In this document: one piece after another, positions 17,350 to 26,740 of the stretch
How positions within the stretch are numbered: position 1 is the first letter of the stretch
How the letters are laid out: every line of letters starts with the position of its first letter
Origin: a virus
Reading direction: 5' to 3' (one strand)
DNA: 44,637 nt
Virus record (IMG/VR): IMGVR_UViG_3300032223_002574
Location: 1-44,637 of that record
Notes under the pieces: model-generated
What the model was told of the DNA's origin: nothing
Databases searched by the model: none
What the model saw: the letters and a program-made list of their open reading frames with translations, nothing else
Position numbers and translations under genes: made by a program

Positions 17350-20300
17350 TACACCTTTCTCCTTGTTTGCATTTTGTTTTGAGCTTGATTTATTTTATTA
17401 ATTACAAGAGTTGCTACTTGATTTGCATCTGCTCCTACAGGAGGATATACGTGAATTGTATTGTTCATAGAAGTATTACTTGTACTTGCTGCTCCCGATA
17501 TATTTGAATTCATTGCAGCGGTAAAATAAGATTGAGGAACAGTAAATGATTTATTATTTACAGCATCTAAGAAGGACTTACCGTATTTACTTACCGCTCC
17601 CGCTTGAACTACATACTCTCCATTTGAAAGCATAGCAGGAATCATATCTGACTTAGGCCCTCCTGGTCCAACCATCATTCCATTTGCTGCACGAATAATT
17701 CCACCATCTTTAAAACCAAATAAAGAACTTATAGTTCCTTTCATTATTGCTGACAATAAATTCATTGGATTTAATGCTTTTAATGTATTTATAAATCCAT
17801 TTAATGCTGTTTTAAATACCCAGCTGAGTGTGTCGCTGATAAGAGAAATAATTGCTTTAAAGAAAGAAATAATTCCTGCTTTCATTGATTGATCTTGTGT
17901 TACTGCTTTAACTCCACCATTCCAATTAGTTGAAATACCATTTACAAGATTATCTTGCATTGCTTGAATTCTTGCTTTAATTTCAGCAATTTTTGCTGGA
18001 TCTTTACCCGCTGCTTTTAATTCATCAGCATATGCAGTTAATGCTGCTGCATGTGCTTGAGCAGTAAGTTGTTGCATTAATTTTGCATGATCTGCAAGTA
18101 GTTTTGGATCTGATAAATCTTTAGCAACTGATGCTGCAAAATCAGCATAAGATTGAATTATTTCTGCAGCATGTTTTGGCCTTGCTTTAAGTTCTGCAGC
18201 AAATATTGCATTAATTGCATCTGATACTTTTTTACCAGTGGTATCTCCTAATGTTGCAATAGCCGAATCAGAAAGTTTAACGTGTATATCATCAAATATC
18301 ATTTTTGTTGCTGCTTTTTCACCAAAAAGCTTAATTAAATTTTTATAAATTGCCACAATATTAGCATCAAAATCTGACCATTTCATACCTTGTATTGCTG
18401 CATTGAATATTTCTTGAGCTTTCTTTGGATCTCCCACAATTTTAAGAAGATTTGCATATGAAGTAGTCATGTCTTTAACAAATTTATTTACACTATCTTG
18501 AATTTCTTTAGAAGTATCTGCCCACCAATTTTTAGCTTGTTGTTGTGGACTATCTTTAGTTGCACCACCTGTGCCTTTGCCCGTTAAACCATTTACTGTA
18601 TTTTGCAATGCTGTATTTAAATCTTCTAGTTGTTTAATTCTATTTTCTGTAGAAACGTCTGCAGCAGCTTTGGCAGCAGCCATGGCATCTTTTGTTTTTT
18701 GTATTTGCTGATTTTGTTGTTGTACTGCTAATGCTAATAAATCTCCAGATCCTCTTGCTTTTACTGCTTCTGCTTCAATATTCATCTGTGCTTGTTGTGC
18801 ATCAATATTTCGCATTTGTGCATTATATAAATTATCTCTTGTAGTTTTTTCTTCTTGTAATGTTTTAATTAATTTTTTATTTGCATCAATAGTTTTAGTA
18901 TTATCAGTTACAGTTGCTTGATCTTTTTTAGATAAACCTGTTGATGCGGGAGTTGTAGCAGGCAAAGAAGCAATATCAGATGCTACTGTAAATAATCTTT
19001 GTAATTCTGCAGCATTAGTAACAACTGCTTTTATATTATCTGCAGTTACGCCAAGCCCTGCATTTAATAAAGATGTGGCTTTCATCATATCTTCGGTAGA
19101 TACTGATGTATCTCTTAAACTATTATATAATTTACCCAATTGACTATTTTCTTTACTAATATTTTCAATAAATAAAGATTGATTAGTTTTATTATTAATT
19201 AACGATTTGCTATTAGCGTCTAATGAATCTGTTATTTGTCTTAATATCATTGGATTTTGTGTTGCAAGACCCGAAGTATATTGTCCAAATTGTATATCTG
19301 CTTTACTTGGTGCTCCCGAAGTTAAAGATTGAGCATCAAAAGCTTTTTCTCCATATTTACCATATATTGCTTGAGTTGTTTGACGGAATCCTTGAGCTGG
19401 ATTTGCAGCACCCATATTTGCATATTTAGGAAGTGAAGATATGGCATAAGAAATTGCAAGATTATTTTTTTCCGCTGCTTTCATAATTGCTTGTATATCT
19501 TGCATCGCTTGTTGAGGAGTTAATCCAGTACTTATATCTGATCCAAATTTTTGTTGAGCCCAATTATTTAATTGAGACTGATTCATACCTTTAACTTGAC
19601 CTAATAAATCTTTAGTTACTTGATCGGTAGCATTTTTATATGCTGAGGTTAATCCATCAATTGCGGTTTGATTTTTTTGAACAGCATCAGTATGTTGCTT
19701 TTGTTTCATCATTGCATTACTTAAATCTATATTTGAAAGATTATCCATTTGAGTATGAAAATATGTAGTTGCAATTGTAGTCATTCCAAATGTATCTTTA
19801 AGCAAATTACCTGAAGATCTTATATCTTCTTGCATTTTCTTTATTGCAAAAGACAAACCTTGTATTGCTACTATGGTACCCGCTACTGGACCAGCAAGGT
19901 CTGCCAATTTTGGCCCCATCATTGACATCATGCCGTATGTCATTCCACCACCCATAGCCATGTTTTTTGCTAATCCTACTCCACCAGAATTTCCTGCTCC
20001 TAATGCATTATTTGGAATCATATTTGTTAGCATTGGAAGCATCATGGCTGCTGAACCAATTCCAAATGGACTTCCTGCTAATCCTTTAAACCTGCTTGCA
20101 AGATTACTTAATCTTCCTGGACCTGCTGGCATTGCAGGCATTCCTAAAAATGTTGAAGAACCATTGGCTCCAGCTATTACTTCTTCTGCTAAATTGTGTC
20201 CTGCAACATTAGCTTGAGGAAGTGCAGAATTAATTCCTTGCAAACCGCCTTCAACAAAAAGTACTCCTTGCTCATAAGTTTGTTTAGAAGGAGACTGCAT

Positions 20301-23300
20301 TACAGCTGCTTCTGCTATACCCATTTCCCAGCCCTTGATGGTTGCTGTACTTATATTTAAACCCAATAATCTAGATTGTTCAATAATTGCTGCTTGCAAT
20401 GTTGAAGAATTTACTCCTTGTGATATTGCTTGTTCGTACATTTGTTGTACGCCAAGTGTTAATTCTTCTACATTTCTAGTTGCAATTAAAGCAATTTCTT
20501 TTTCTGCAACCCCTTGTGCTCTTAATTCATTATAATAATCTTGTCTTGCTTTTACACCTATTTGAGTATATTCTGCATATTGCAAAAAGTTTTTAGTGAT
20601 TCCTTGAAGTTTATCTTTATCATCCCTAGACCACAACATAATTTCATCAAGAACTTTATTTTGAGTAATAAGTTCATTACCTGTTGCTGCTAAATCTTTT
20701 GTAACTTTTTGTTGAAGAGCTGCATATTCTGCTTCAATTTTAACAATTTGTTGCTCTTCATTTTCTAAGCCTTTTACTGATGCAAGTTCTTTTGCTTTTG
20801 AAGACTCTAACGCTTGAAGATAAACTTGTTTGTTTCCTTGCCCAGTTTGCCCGACCATCATATTTGCCATTTGATTTGGAACTTGTGCCATACCAGCCCA
20901 AAGATTTGAATTGAATGATCCTAACGGCCCACGAACTGTTTTTGGAAGATTAAGAAGATGTGCTCTCGATGGATTATAAAAATCTGGATTTGTTATTCCT
21001 GCAGATTGTGCTGCTGCGGAAATTGCTGCTTGTTCTCTACGCATTGCTTCAAGTTCATAAGGTCTTCCTGCCAACGCTCTACTAAATGGAACTCTTGCCC
21101 CAAGTGAAGATGCCCCCCCGCCACGACTTGAAAGACCTACTGTAGATAATTGAGTTTGTTCAAATCCTGGAAGCCCTAAAGATGCTATTTGGTCCCTTAC
21201 AGCTTGTAAAGATGTTTTTAATACTTGTCCTTCTCTTACAAATGTTTGAAGATAAGAAACTATTGCTTGTTTAATTTCATCAGTTAATGCTGTATCTGAA
21301 GCAAACATTTCTTGAAGTCTTGCAACTTCCGTTGATCTTCTAAAACTATATGGAGTTACTCCTACTACACCTTCTGCAAAACCTGGCAATGAATTATTAT
21401 TCATTGCTGATAGCATTGGTCCAAATTTTCTAGTTGCGGAAGCCGTAATTACCGATTCTCCTGGAGCAAGCATTGCTGGAATACTATCTCCACTACCACT
21501 TCCTGGTAAACCTACAACTCCAGTAGCAAATCCTGGGAGCCTAGCTGCTATACTTGGGCCTCCTGTAAATCCCATTGCTTCTCTTTGTGCTATTGCAAAA
21601 GCATCAAATTGTAATGTTAAATCTGCAATAGATTTACTTAATATGTCAAATGCTTTTGCATTACTTGTAATTGATTCAGGCATAAGATCCATTTGGTTTC
21701 TTGCAGCAACCATTCCAAGATCAAGGTTTTCATAAAAATTACGCATGTTATGCAATCCAGCAGTAAAAGCATTTTCTGTAGGTAATGCTTCTTGCATTCC
21801 TTGTCTAAACATTCTAAAATAATTAGCACCTTTAAGTAAATTTCCTGCAAGGTTTGCCATTAAACCAGTTAACATTAATATTGGTCCAATAACCAATACG
21901 CCTATTAAGCCTCCACCAAATATTTTACCAAGTATGCCCGCAAGTGGACCTAAAGCGTGTCCAATATTTTTAAACACAGAAAATATTTTATCAACAATAT
22001 TACCTAATTGTGTCATTGTTTGTAAGAAAGATCTACCCAAAGGAATTATGTCTGCTTGTAGAGTAGCTTTCATTTTATTAAATTGTGCTGCAGGAGTCAT
22101 TTTACTTGCAACATCTAATTCTTGTTGTGCAACCGCTGCTAATTGAGCATTTGATTGTCCATATAATTCAAGAACTTTTGCACTTTGAGTTCCTGCTGTT
22201 CCTAAATTATTAAGAAGTGCAGTTACACGAGCAAATTGAAATTTACCAAATGTTTGTTCGATTGCCTTAAGTCTATCTGATGCAGGCAAAGCATTAAGTG
22301 CTTGTTGCAATCCTTGAACCATACCCATGACATTACCTTGATTTGCTGCAACAATTGCTTTAATATCTATATGCATTGATTTTAAAGCAGTTTGTGCTGC
22401 TTTTGTTGGATTAATCATAGAAGCCAACATGGATTTAATTGCGTTAGCACCTTGAGCTGCAGGAACTCCAGATTCTTTTAATGCTACAAGAAATGCTACA
22501 AAGTCTTTATAAGTACCGCCCATTTGTTGGATAATTGGACCAACACGGGGGAGAGCATCTGTTATATCTTGCATAGTTGTAGATGTAGAATGCTTTGCAG
22601 CGTTTAAGAAATTAACAGCATCTGCAACTTGTGTAGCTTGAAGTTTAAATACATTTTGCAAAGAAACCATAGAGTTTGCTGCATTAACTGCAGTTAAATC
22701 TCCTAGTTTTTGTAATTTAACTGTTGCTTCTGTTGCAGATATAAGATTTTGTCCTTCAAGTCCAATTGATGAAAATGTTTTTGCAATTTGAACAGTATCT
22801 GCCATTGCAACACCTAATGTTCTAGCCATTTTATCTGCTAGGTCTGTTACTTGCTTACGGATTACATCTAATGTTGCTTGTGATTGAACTACGGCATGTG
22901 CACCATAAACTTTTAACATACTTGTCATTTGATTATCAAAATTTAAAAATGCTTGAGAAGCTGCTGCGCCAAACATAGCTAAAGGCATAGTTAGCCCAAC
23001 TGTAAGTTGACGACCCATCCACTGAGTATTTTTACCAAAATCAATCATCTTCATTGCACCATCATGAAGTGCAGTATTTAATGCTTTTTGATAAAATATA
23101 GCTTTTTCTTCAGCCGTAACTACGCCATTAATATCAGTTACTAATTTTGCATATCCTGGTCTAAGTGGATCTACAACGGCTACTGATCTATTTAATCTTG
23201 CTTGTTGAGTAGCTAGATTGTCTAACTCTGAAGAAACGCCTTTTGCGCTATCCCGCCAAATTTTGTAATAATTATTTAAACTTAATTGTCCTGCTTGAAG

Positions 23301-23546
23301 TTGTTTACCAAATTTTGTAACACTATCAGTCATAGCAACATGCTGTATTGTAAAAGCACGGGTAGACAAAACCGCACTATCAAAAGCAGATTGTGCTTGT
23401 TTAATAGATGCGGTTACTTGAGGAGTAAAGGGGCCACCAACTGACACTTTTTGAAGAGATGCCATTGCCTCTTTTAGTTTTGCTACTTCTGCATAAACTT
23501 GTTGAAACTGAGCGTTAGCAACAATGTTTAAGGAAATGTTATTCAA
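17349..23546 (-). CDS. Tail tape measure protein
   Basis: 2065 residues, the largest gene here. Sets tail length and is carried inside the tail tube. The conserved core (about 180-470) includes LADKMARTLGVAMADTVQIA, FSSIGLEGQNLISATEATVK and DALPRVGPIIQQMGGTYKDF. Hydrophobic segments follow (GGGLIGVLVIGPILMLTGLM near 545-565). Two copies of the typical SIPAMLAPGESVITASA / MIPAMLSNGEYVVQAGAVSK motif occur, each near an LPGFATG- or GPGGP-type turn. The rest is mostly helical, with coiled-coil stretches near 1500-1650. By the usual 0.15 nm per residue, the tail would be about 310 nm (a rule of thumb). The gene is next to the chaperones upstream and Dit downstream. Confidence 0.95.
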   Translation of the reverse strand: MNNISLNIVANAQFQQVYAEVAKLKEAMASLQKVSVGGPFTPQVTASIKQAQSAFDSAVLSTRAFTIQHVAMTDSVTKFGKQLQAGQLSLNNYYKIWRDSAKGVSSELDNLATQQARLNRSVAVVDPLRPGYAKLVTDINGVVTAEEKAIFYQKALNTALHDGAMKMIDFGKNTQWMGRQLTVGLTMPLAMFGAAASQAFLNFDNQMTSMLKVYGAHAVVQSQATLDVIRKQVTDLADKMARTLGVAMADTVQIAKTFSSIGLEGQNLISATEATVKLQKLGDLTAVNAANSMVSLQNVFKLQATQVADAVNFLNAAKHSTSTTMQDITDALPRVGPIIQQMGGTYKDFVAFLVALKESGVPAAQGANAIKSMLASMINPTKAAQTALKSMHIDIKAIVAANQGNVMGMVQGLQQALNALPASDRLKAIEQTFGKFQFARVTALLNNLGTAGTQSAKVLELYGQSNAQLAAVAQQELDVASKMTPAAQFNKMKATLQADIIPLGRSFLQTMTQLGNIVDKIFSVFKNIGHALGPLAGILGKIFGGGLIGVLVIGPILMLTGLMANLAGNLLKGANYFRMFRQGMQEALPTENAFTAGLHNMRNFYENLDLGMVAARNQMDLMPESITSNAKAFDILSKSIADLTLQFDAFAIAQREAMGFTGGPSIAARLPGFATGVVGLPGSGSGDSIPAMLAPGESVITASATRKFGPMLSAMNNNSLPGFAEGVVGVTPYSFRRSTEVARLQEMFASDTALTDEIKQAIVSYLQTFVREGQVLKTSLQAVRDQIASLGLPGFEQTQLSTVGLSSRGGGASSLGARVPFSRALAGRPYELEAMRREQAAISAAAQSAGITNPDFYNPSRAHLLNLPKTVRGPLGSFNSNLWAGMAQVPNQMANMMVGQTGQGNKQVYLQALESSKAKELASVKGLENEEQQIVKIEAEYAALQQKVTKDLAATGNELITQNKVLDEIMLWSRDDKDKLQGITKNFLQYAEYTQIGVKARQDYYNELRAQGVAEKEIALIATRNVEELTLGVQQMYEQAISQGVNSSTLQAAIIEQSRLLGLNISTATIKGWEMGIAEAAVMQSPSKQTYEQGVLFVEGGLQGINSALPQANVAGHNLAEEVIAGANGSSTFLGMPAMPAGPGRLSNLASRFKGLAGSPFGIGSAAMMLPMLTNMIPNNALGAGNSGGVGLAKNMAMGGGMTYGMMSMMGPKLADLAGPVAGTIVAIQGLSFAIKKMQEDIRSSGNLLKDTFGMTTIATTYFHTQMDNLSNIDLSNAMMKQKQHTDAVQKNQTAIDGLTSAYKNATDQVTKDLLGQVKGMNQSQLNNWAQQKFGSDISTGLTPQQAMQDIQAIMKAAEKNNLAISYAISSLPKYANMGAANPAQGFRQTTQAIYGKYGEKAFDAQSLTSGAPSKADIQFGQYTSGLATQNPMILRQITDSLDANSKSLINNKTNQSLFIENISKENSQLGKLYNSLRDTSVSTEDMMKATSLLNAGLGVTADNIKAVVTNAAELQRLFTVASDIASLPATTPASTGLSKKDQATVTDNTKTIDANKKLIKTLQEEKTTRDNLYNAQMRNIDAQQAQMNIEAEAVKARGSGDLLALAVQQQNQQIQKTKDAMAAAKAAADVSTENRIKQLEDLNTALQNTVNGLTGKGTGGATKDSPQQQAKNWWADTSKEIQDSVNKFVKDMTTSYANLLKIVGDPKKAQEIFNAAIQGMKWSDFDANIVAIYKNLIKLFGEKAATKMIFDDIHVKLSDSAIATLGDTTGKKVSDAINAIFAAELKARPKHAAEIIQSYADFAASVAKDLSDPKLLADHAKLMQQLTAQAHAAALTAYADELKAAGKDPAKIAEIKARIQAMQDNLVNGISTNWNGGVKAVTQDQSMKAGIISFFKAIISLISDTLSWVFKTALNGFINTLKALNPMNLLSAIMKGTISSLFGFKDGGIIRAANGMMVGPGGPKSDMIPAMLSNGEYVVQAGAVSKYGKSFLDAVNNKSFTVPQSYFTAAMNSNISGAASTSNTSMNNTIHVYPPVGADANQVATLVINKINQAQNKMQTRRKV

Positions 23547-23549
23547 CTA

Positions 23550-24169
23550 TTATTCCTCCACAATATGTCCAAGACCTAAACCTATTCCGAAGCCGTCCTG
23601 AGCAGCTAAGAAACCCTTGACCTTGGTAATATCTTCATCTTCAGGAGATGAATTTTCTTCTAGATCTATTCCTTGAAGAGCAGCAAAAAACTTTTTGTCT
23701 CTCGCATCTTTTTCACTTATTGCTTTTAAAGTAAGCATAAGTTCTTCAACAGATAACGAAGATTCAAGTTCTTCGTAGTTCTTCCAGTGTCCTAGAAGAA
23801 AAGCTTCAGACTCTAGTCGGGCGAGATCTAGAGATTCCCAGTTAGATTCGCCCCTAGGAAGTTTGGGTCATCATTATTTAATTTCAGACCTCCAGCAACT
23901 TCAAGAATCTTCATGAGAGTTGGCACTTCGATAGTTGTTTCGAATAAATCTTTGTCCAAGGAAAGATCTGGAGCAAATTGCTCCATGCAGATCATACCCG
24001 CTTCAATGAATATTTCCATTGCTTCTTCTTCAGTTTTTACTGAAGCATCTTGTAGCTTTTTTACTGACGCTAAAAACTTTTTTAAATGTTTAATTGTTAA
24101 TGGTTTAATTGTTATTGTTTGATCATTGGATAGCTTAATTTCAAGCGTATCATATACTGTTGTTGGCAT
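23550..24169 (-). CDS. Tail assembly chaperone, long form made by -1 frameshift
   Basis: Gene product of the 24169 start that shifts by -1 at CCCAAAC (23867 to 23861) and continues to 23550; join 24169..23861 and 23861..23550, about 206 residues. After the shift it reads LPRGESNWESLDLARLES, then FLLGHWKNYEELESSLSVEE, then a C-terminal acidic part (LEENSSPEDED). The GHWKNYEEL block is characteristic of actinobacteriophage chaperones. Like lambda gpGT, it should bind both tape measure and tail tube subunits during assembly and be absent from the virion. The downstream part has no ribosome site of its own, which supports frameshifting over a separate gene. Confidence 0.85.
23828..24169 (-). CDS. 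Tail assembly chaperone, short form
   Basis: 113 residues, the unshifted product (lambda gpG equivalent) ending at TAG 23828-23830. N-terminus MPTTVYDTLEIKLSNDQTIT is beta-like; the middle is helical (KHLKKFLASVKKLQDASVKT). The end LNNDDPNFLGANLTGNL spans the slippery site. A strong AGAGGAG precedes the ATG. It lies between the major tail protein and the tape measure, the standard place. A terminator and a new promoter separate it from the major tail protein, matching the need for much less chaperone than tube protein. Confidence 0.88.
   Translation of the reverse strand: MPTTVYDTLEIKLSNDQTITIKPLTIKHLKKFLASVKKLQDASVKTEEEAMEIFIEAGMICMEQFAPDLSLDKDLFETTIEVPTLMKILEVAGGLKLNNDDPNFLGANLTGNL
23861..23867 (-). 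other. -1 ribosomal frameshift site CCCAAAC
   Basis: On the minus strand the heptamer is C CCA AAC in the chaperone frame, a canonical X XXY YYZ slippery site. The -1 frame has stops (TAA TGA TGA) immediately upstream and is open afterwards to 23550. The zero-frame stop is 31 bases downstream. This window is the only place where a shift can occur. Confidence 0.88.
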
Positions 24170-24194
24170 TTTTCTCCTCTATTGTCTAATTAGA

Positions 24195-24203
24195 ATTATA
24201 GCA
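24195..24203 (-). promoter_or_regulatory. Extended -10 promoter (TGCTATAAT) for chaperone and tape measure genes
   Basis: TG-C-TATAAT on the minus strand, 25 bases upstream of the chaperone ATG and just after the terminator at 24228-24245. No good -35 visible. Confidence 0.5.
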
Positions 24204-24227
24204 AAATACATAATAAAAACATAAATA

Positions 24228-24245
24228 CCCTCCTTTTCAGGAGGG
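24228..24245 (-). terminator. Terminator after the major tail protein gene
   Basis: Seven-base-pair stem CCCTCCT/AGGAGGG with a GAAA tetraloop when read on the minus strand, followed by a T-rich stretch (TATTTATGTTTTTATT). It lies 24 bases after the major tail protein stop codon. Probably partial, to lower expression of the following genes. Confidence 0.75.
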
Positions 24246-24268
24246 CACTTATGAACGATATTTAATTA

Positions 24269-24997
24269 TTAAAGAGTTGAATAAACTCTATCAACGATAA
24301 CGCCATATTCTGCGCCATCATAATCATCTTTATCATCTGGAAGGCAACGGAACTGGACTGGGAAAACAGTCGCAGTGTCACGCTTCAATGCATGGGATGT
24401 TACTTCAACTTGAACTACTCTACGTGCTACGTAGATACGCTCTTTCATAGTAGTTGCTGATACATCTACTGGTGTTGCTTCAGTACCGATATTGCCTGGG
24501 GCATTACCGATTGCAACTAGGGAACGCTCTACTGGAGCATCTCCGAGTGCACCTGCTGCAAGATTTAACTTTGCGTTTGCTGCTGCTGCACTTGCAGTTG
24601 ATGCTGTTGTAAGCGTATTGTTTGAGGCTCCAACGGAACCGCTGTAGGTTACATATTGGTCTCCTTGACCAAATACGATGTGGATATTTTCAAGAGTTGC
24701 TTCTGTGAGTTCTGTCTTAAGCATAACTTTAATTGTTTGCTTAAATAGACGAGCTGCATCTAGAAGTTGGTCAACCATTACTTCACCGTAACCTGGTTCA
24801 TACGAAACTTCAAGTCCTTGATTTGTATAACCAAGATCTCTCCATGCTGGCTTACCTTCAAGATATCCAGCTGCCTTTTGTGTACCCCATGCCAAGTCTC
24901 CAGATCCTGGAACTGTTGATGGGCGGTTTGAACCGTTACCAGTGCTAACATAAAGTTGTGCTGCACCTACAAGTATATTTTTTACATTTGCTGCCAT
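24269..24997 (-). CDS. Major tail protein (tail tube)
   Basis: 242 residues. Forms the tail tube as stacked rings. Position (after the tail terminator-like gene and before the chaperones), size and composition fit. N-terminus NILVGAAQLYVSTGNG, then GYTNQGLEVSYEPGYGEVMV and FKQTIKVMLKTELTEATLEN are typical tube-protein strands and helix. The C-terminus (ATVFPVQFRCLPDD, then YGVIVDRVYSTL) is the closing strand set. AAGGTGGTG gives a strong ribosome site. Codon use here looks less AT-biased than in neighbouring genes (more GCA/ACT/CGT and C-ending codons), as expected for a very highly expressed gene. It is flanked by its own promoter and a terminator. Confidence 0.88.
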   Translation of the reverse strand: MAANVKNILVGAAQLYVSTGNGSNRPSTVPGSGDLAWGTQKAAGYLEGKPAWRDLGYTNQGLEVSYEPGYGEVMVDQLLDAARLFKQTIKVMLKTELTEATLENIHIVFGQGDQYVTYSGSVGASNNTLTTASTASAAAANAKLNLAAGALGDAPVERSLVAIGNAPGNIGTEATPVDVSATTMKERIYVARRVVQVEVTSHALKRDTATVFPVQFRCLPDDKDDYDGAEYGVIVDRVYSTL

Positions 24998-25055
24998 ATT
25001 ATTTTTTCACCACCTTATTTTTTATAAGTTTGGCTTAAATCTTCCTCGTATCTAA

Positions 25056-25064
25056 ATAATAGCA
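25056..25064 (-). promoter_or_regulatory. Extended -10 promoter (TGCTATTAT) for the major tail protein
   Basis: TG-C-TATTAT on the minus strand in the 87-base gap before the major tail protein. With the terminator downstream it would give a short, abundant single-gene transcript. Confidence 0.42.
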
Positions 25065-25084
25065 TAGAGGAAAGATAAAGCCAA

Positions 25085-25591
25085 TTAAAATCTACCGTTA
25101 CCTTCAGTTTTTCTAGAATATGAGTAAGACAGGACAATTTGACCCGTTTGATAATCTCCTTCAGACTTAAATGGCTCTGGAGAAAAAATTCTATCTACCA
25201 CAGTGTGGTGAAACATAAATAAAGTATCTCCCGCAAGATATTCATTTATATCTTTTGAACTTTCATCATATCTTCTAAATAAATCATTCATTAAGTTACT
25301 AATTTGATTTATAAAATCATAGTTTTGAGAAAATATTGCCAATGTCAACATTTCGTCTGTCATCCACCATTGAACAGGTATTGTTTTTACTTCAAAATCA
25401 TAAACAATATAAGTACGGCCAGGCAATAAATTATTAAATTCTGGAACTTGTTGTGTTGGGATTATAGGGATTAACGGATCTGAAAGTCCATCAGCATAAT
25501 AATCATTTATATCAAGCAACCCTGCATCTTGAATTTTTTGCCATATATAATTTCTTATATCAGTAATTGCTAGTTGGCTGTAATCTGTCAT
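25085..25591 (-). CDS. Tail terminator-like protein
   Basis: 168 residues. It contains alternating strands and helices (ITDIRNYIWQKIQDAGLLDI, then TYIVYDFEVKTIPVQWWMTD, then QISNLMNDLFRRYDESS), as in proteins that cap the tail tube. It is the last gene before the major tail protein, the usual position of the tail terminator. It starts four bases inside the preceding gene. Assigned mainly from order and fold impression, not from a clear motif. Confidence 0.55.
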   Translation of the reverse strand: MTDYSQLAITDIRNYIWQKIQDAGLLDINDYYADGLSDPLIPIIPTQQVPEFNNLLPGRTYIVYDFEVKTIPVQWWMTDEMLTLAIFSQNYDFINQISNLMNDLFRRYDESSKDINEYLAGDTLFMFHHTVVDRIFSPEPFKSEGDYQTGQIVLSYSYSRKTEGNGRF

Positions 25592-26313
25592 AATACGTAT
25601 TCATCCTTTGAGTATTGTCTTAGTAGCATTGATACTGCATTTCTTACTTCTTTTGCACCCGCACCTTTATTATTTAAAACTTTTGCAACTTCTAAATCAA
25701 TTGCTTTTAGCATACCTGAAGATTGTATCACAGATTGCACTTTTGTTTGAAACCACATATTAAAAAATTTTTCAAAAGATCCTTTTACTTCTATTCCACC
25801 TGGATGGTTTATAGAAACTAAAGTTCCCGCTGCTATAAAATTTATGCTGGACCCGTCTGGAATCGGTGTGTTTTTTGAAACTCTATAAATTATTGGAGTT
25901 CCATTTTCCATTATAGAAGCTTTATCTCTAAACACGCTTCTTTTTATAACAGACTTTCCAGTTCGTCCTGGAGCAAGTAATTGTGGAGCTACAGGAACAT
26001 TTGTTCTTGATTGTATAAAACCAGGTTTTATAATAAGAGTTCCATTTACAGCCGATTCTTTATAAATAAAAAATAATCTGGCAGAGTTACTTCCTACTTC
26101 ATTCCATTCATAAAGATGATGAAAAGATTTTGGTTTTATCTTTGCTTCTGTATTTATAGCTTTTATAAAAGCTTTTCCACCTACAGTAAATACAGCATTT
26201 GCAAGTTCTGTAAGAATTACTTTTGATTTTAATTCTTTTATACCATTAAGTTTTAAATCAAGTTCTGATTGAATTTTTAAAATATCAAATTTATTTGTTG
26301 AGAGTGTTATCAT
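25588..26313 (-). CDS. Neck/tail completion-like protein
   Basis: 241 residues, basic, with helices at both ends (LDLKLNGIKELKSKVILTEL; LEVAKVLNNKGAGAKEVRNA) and a beta region in the middle (SARLFFIYKESAVNGTLIIK). Position between the head-closure-like and tail-terminator-like genes suggests a role like HK97 gp10 or a tail completion protein. The start lies 23 bases inside the preceding gene and the end overlaps the next gene by four bases. No diagnostic motif was found. Confidence 0.55.
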   Translation of the reverse strand: MITLSTNKFDILKIQSELDLKLNGIKELKSKVILTELANAVFTVGGKAFIKAINTEAKIKPKSFHHLYEWNEVGSNSARLFFIYKESAVNGTLIIKPGFIQSRTNVPVAPQLLAPGRTGKSVIKRSVFRDKASIMENGTPIIYRVSKNTPIPDGSSINFIAAGTLVSINHPGGIEVKGSFEKFFNMWFQTKVQSVIQSSGMLKAIDLEVAKVLNNKGAGAKEVRNAVSMLLRQYSKDEYVL

Positions 26314-26740
26314 TTTGAATATGGACTCTCTGCAAAGTTACTTCATAATAAGAAATATTTCCAAATGGGTCTAAAACCGCATGTGAAGCTGTGACATCAA
26401 ATTGTGTATCTGGATTATCAATTTTATCTATTTCTGTATATATTTGTTTGCCATTATTAGATCTTATTCCGCTTATTCTCCATCTTTTAGAAAAGGGAAT
26501 TAAACATTTCATTTTTAATTGTAATTTTTCATCATATTCATTAAATTTTCCATTATCAAAAGTTTTACTATCTGATCTTGAAGATGATCCTCTAGTTTTT
26601 AAAGGTTCTACTTTACATTGAATAGTTTTGTCATATAACCATTCTCTAAGAATAACTCCACTTGATGGAGATTGTTTATTAGTTTGAACATAAACATCTG
26701 CAGTCATATTCATAATAGACTGTATGAATGAATTGTTCAT
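26291..26740 (-). CDS. Head-closure-like connector protein
   Basis: 149 residues, mainly beta. It starts on the last base of the previous stop codon (TAATG). Features: ADVYVQTNKQSPSSGVILRE then KTIQCKVEPLKT at the N-terminus, GKQIYTEIDKIDN in the middle, and YYEVTLQRVHIQ near the C-terminus. These resemble the small beta-barrel of head-closure proteins (SPP1 gp16 type). Assigned mainly from gene order (adaptor, closure, completion, terminator). Confidence 0.55.
   Translation of the reverse strand: MNNSFIQSIMNMTADVYVQTNKQSPSSGVILREWLYDKTIQCKVEPLKTRGSSSRSDSKTFDNGKFNEYDEKLQLKMKCLIPFSKRWRISGIRSNNGKQIYTEIDKIDNPDTQFDVTASHAVLDPFGNISYYEVTLQRVHIQNDNTLNK

Noticed and set aside
23550-23738. A separate 62-residue gene after the tape measure chaperone
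   Set aside because: Its ATG lies inside the frameshifted chaperone and lacks a ribosome site. The coding sequence continues upstream to the slippery site.
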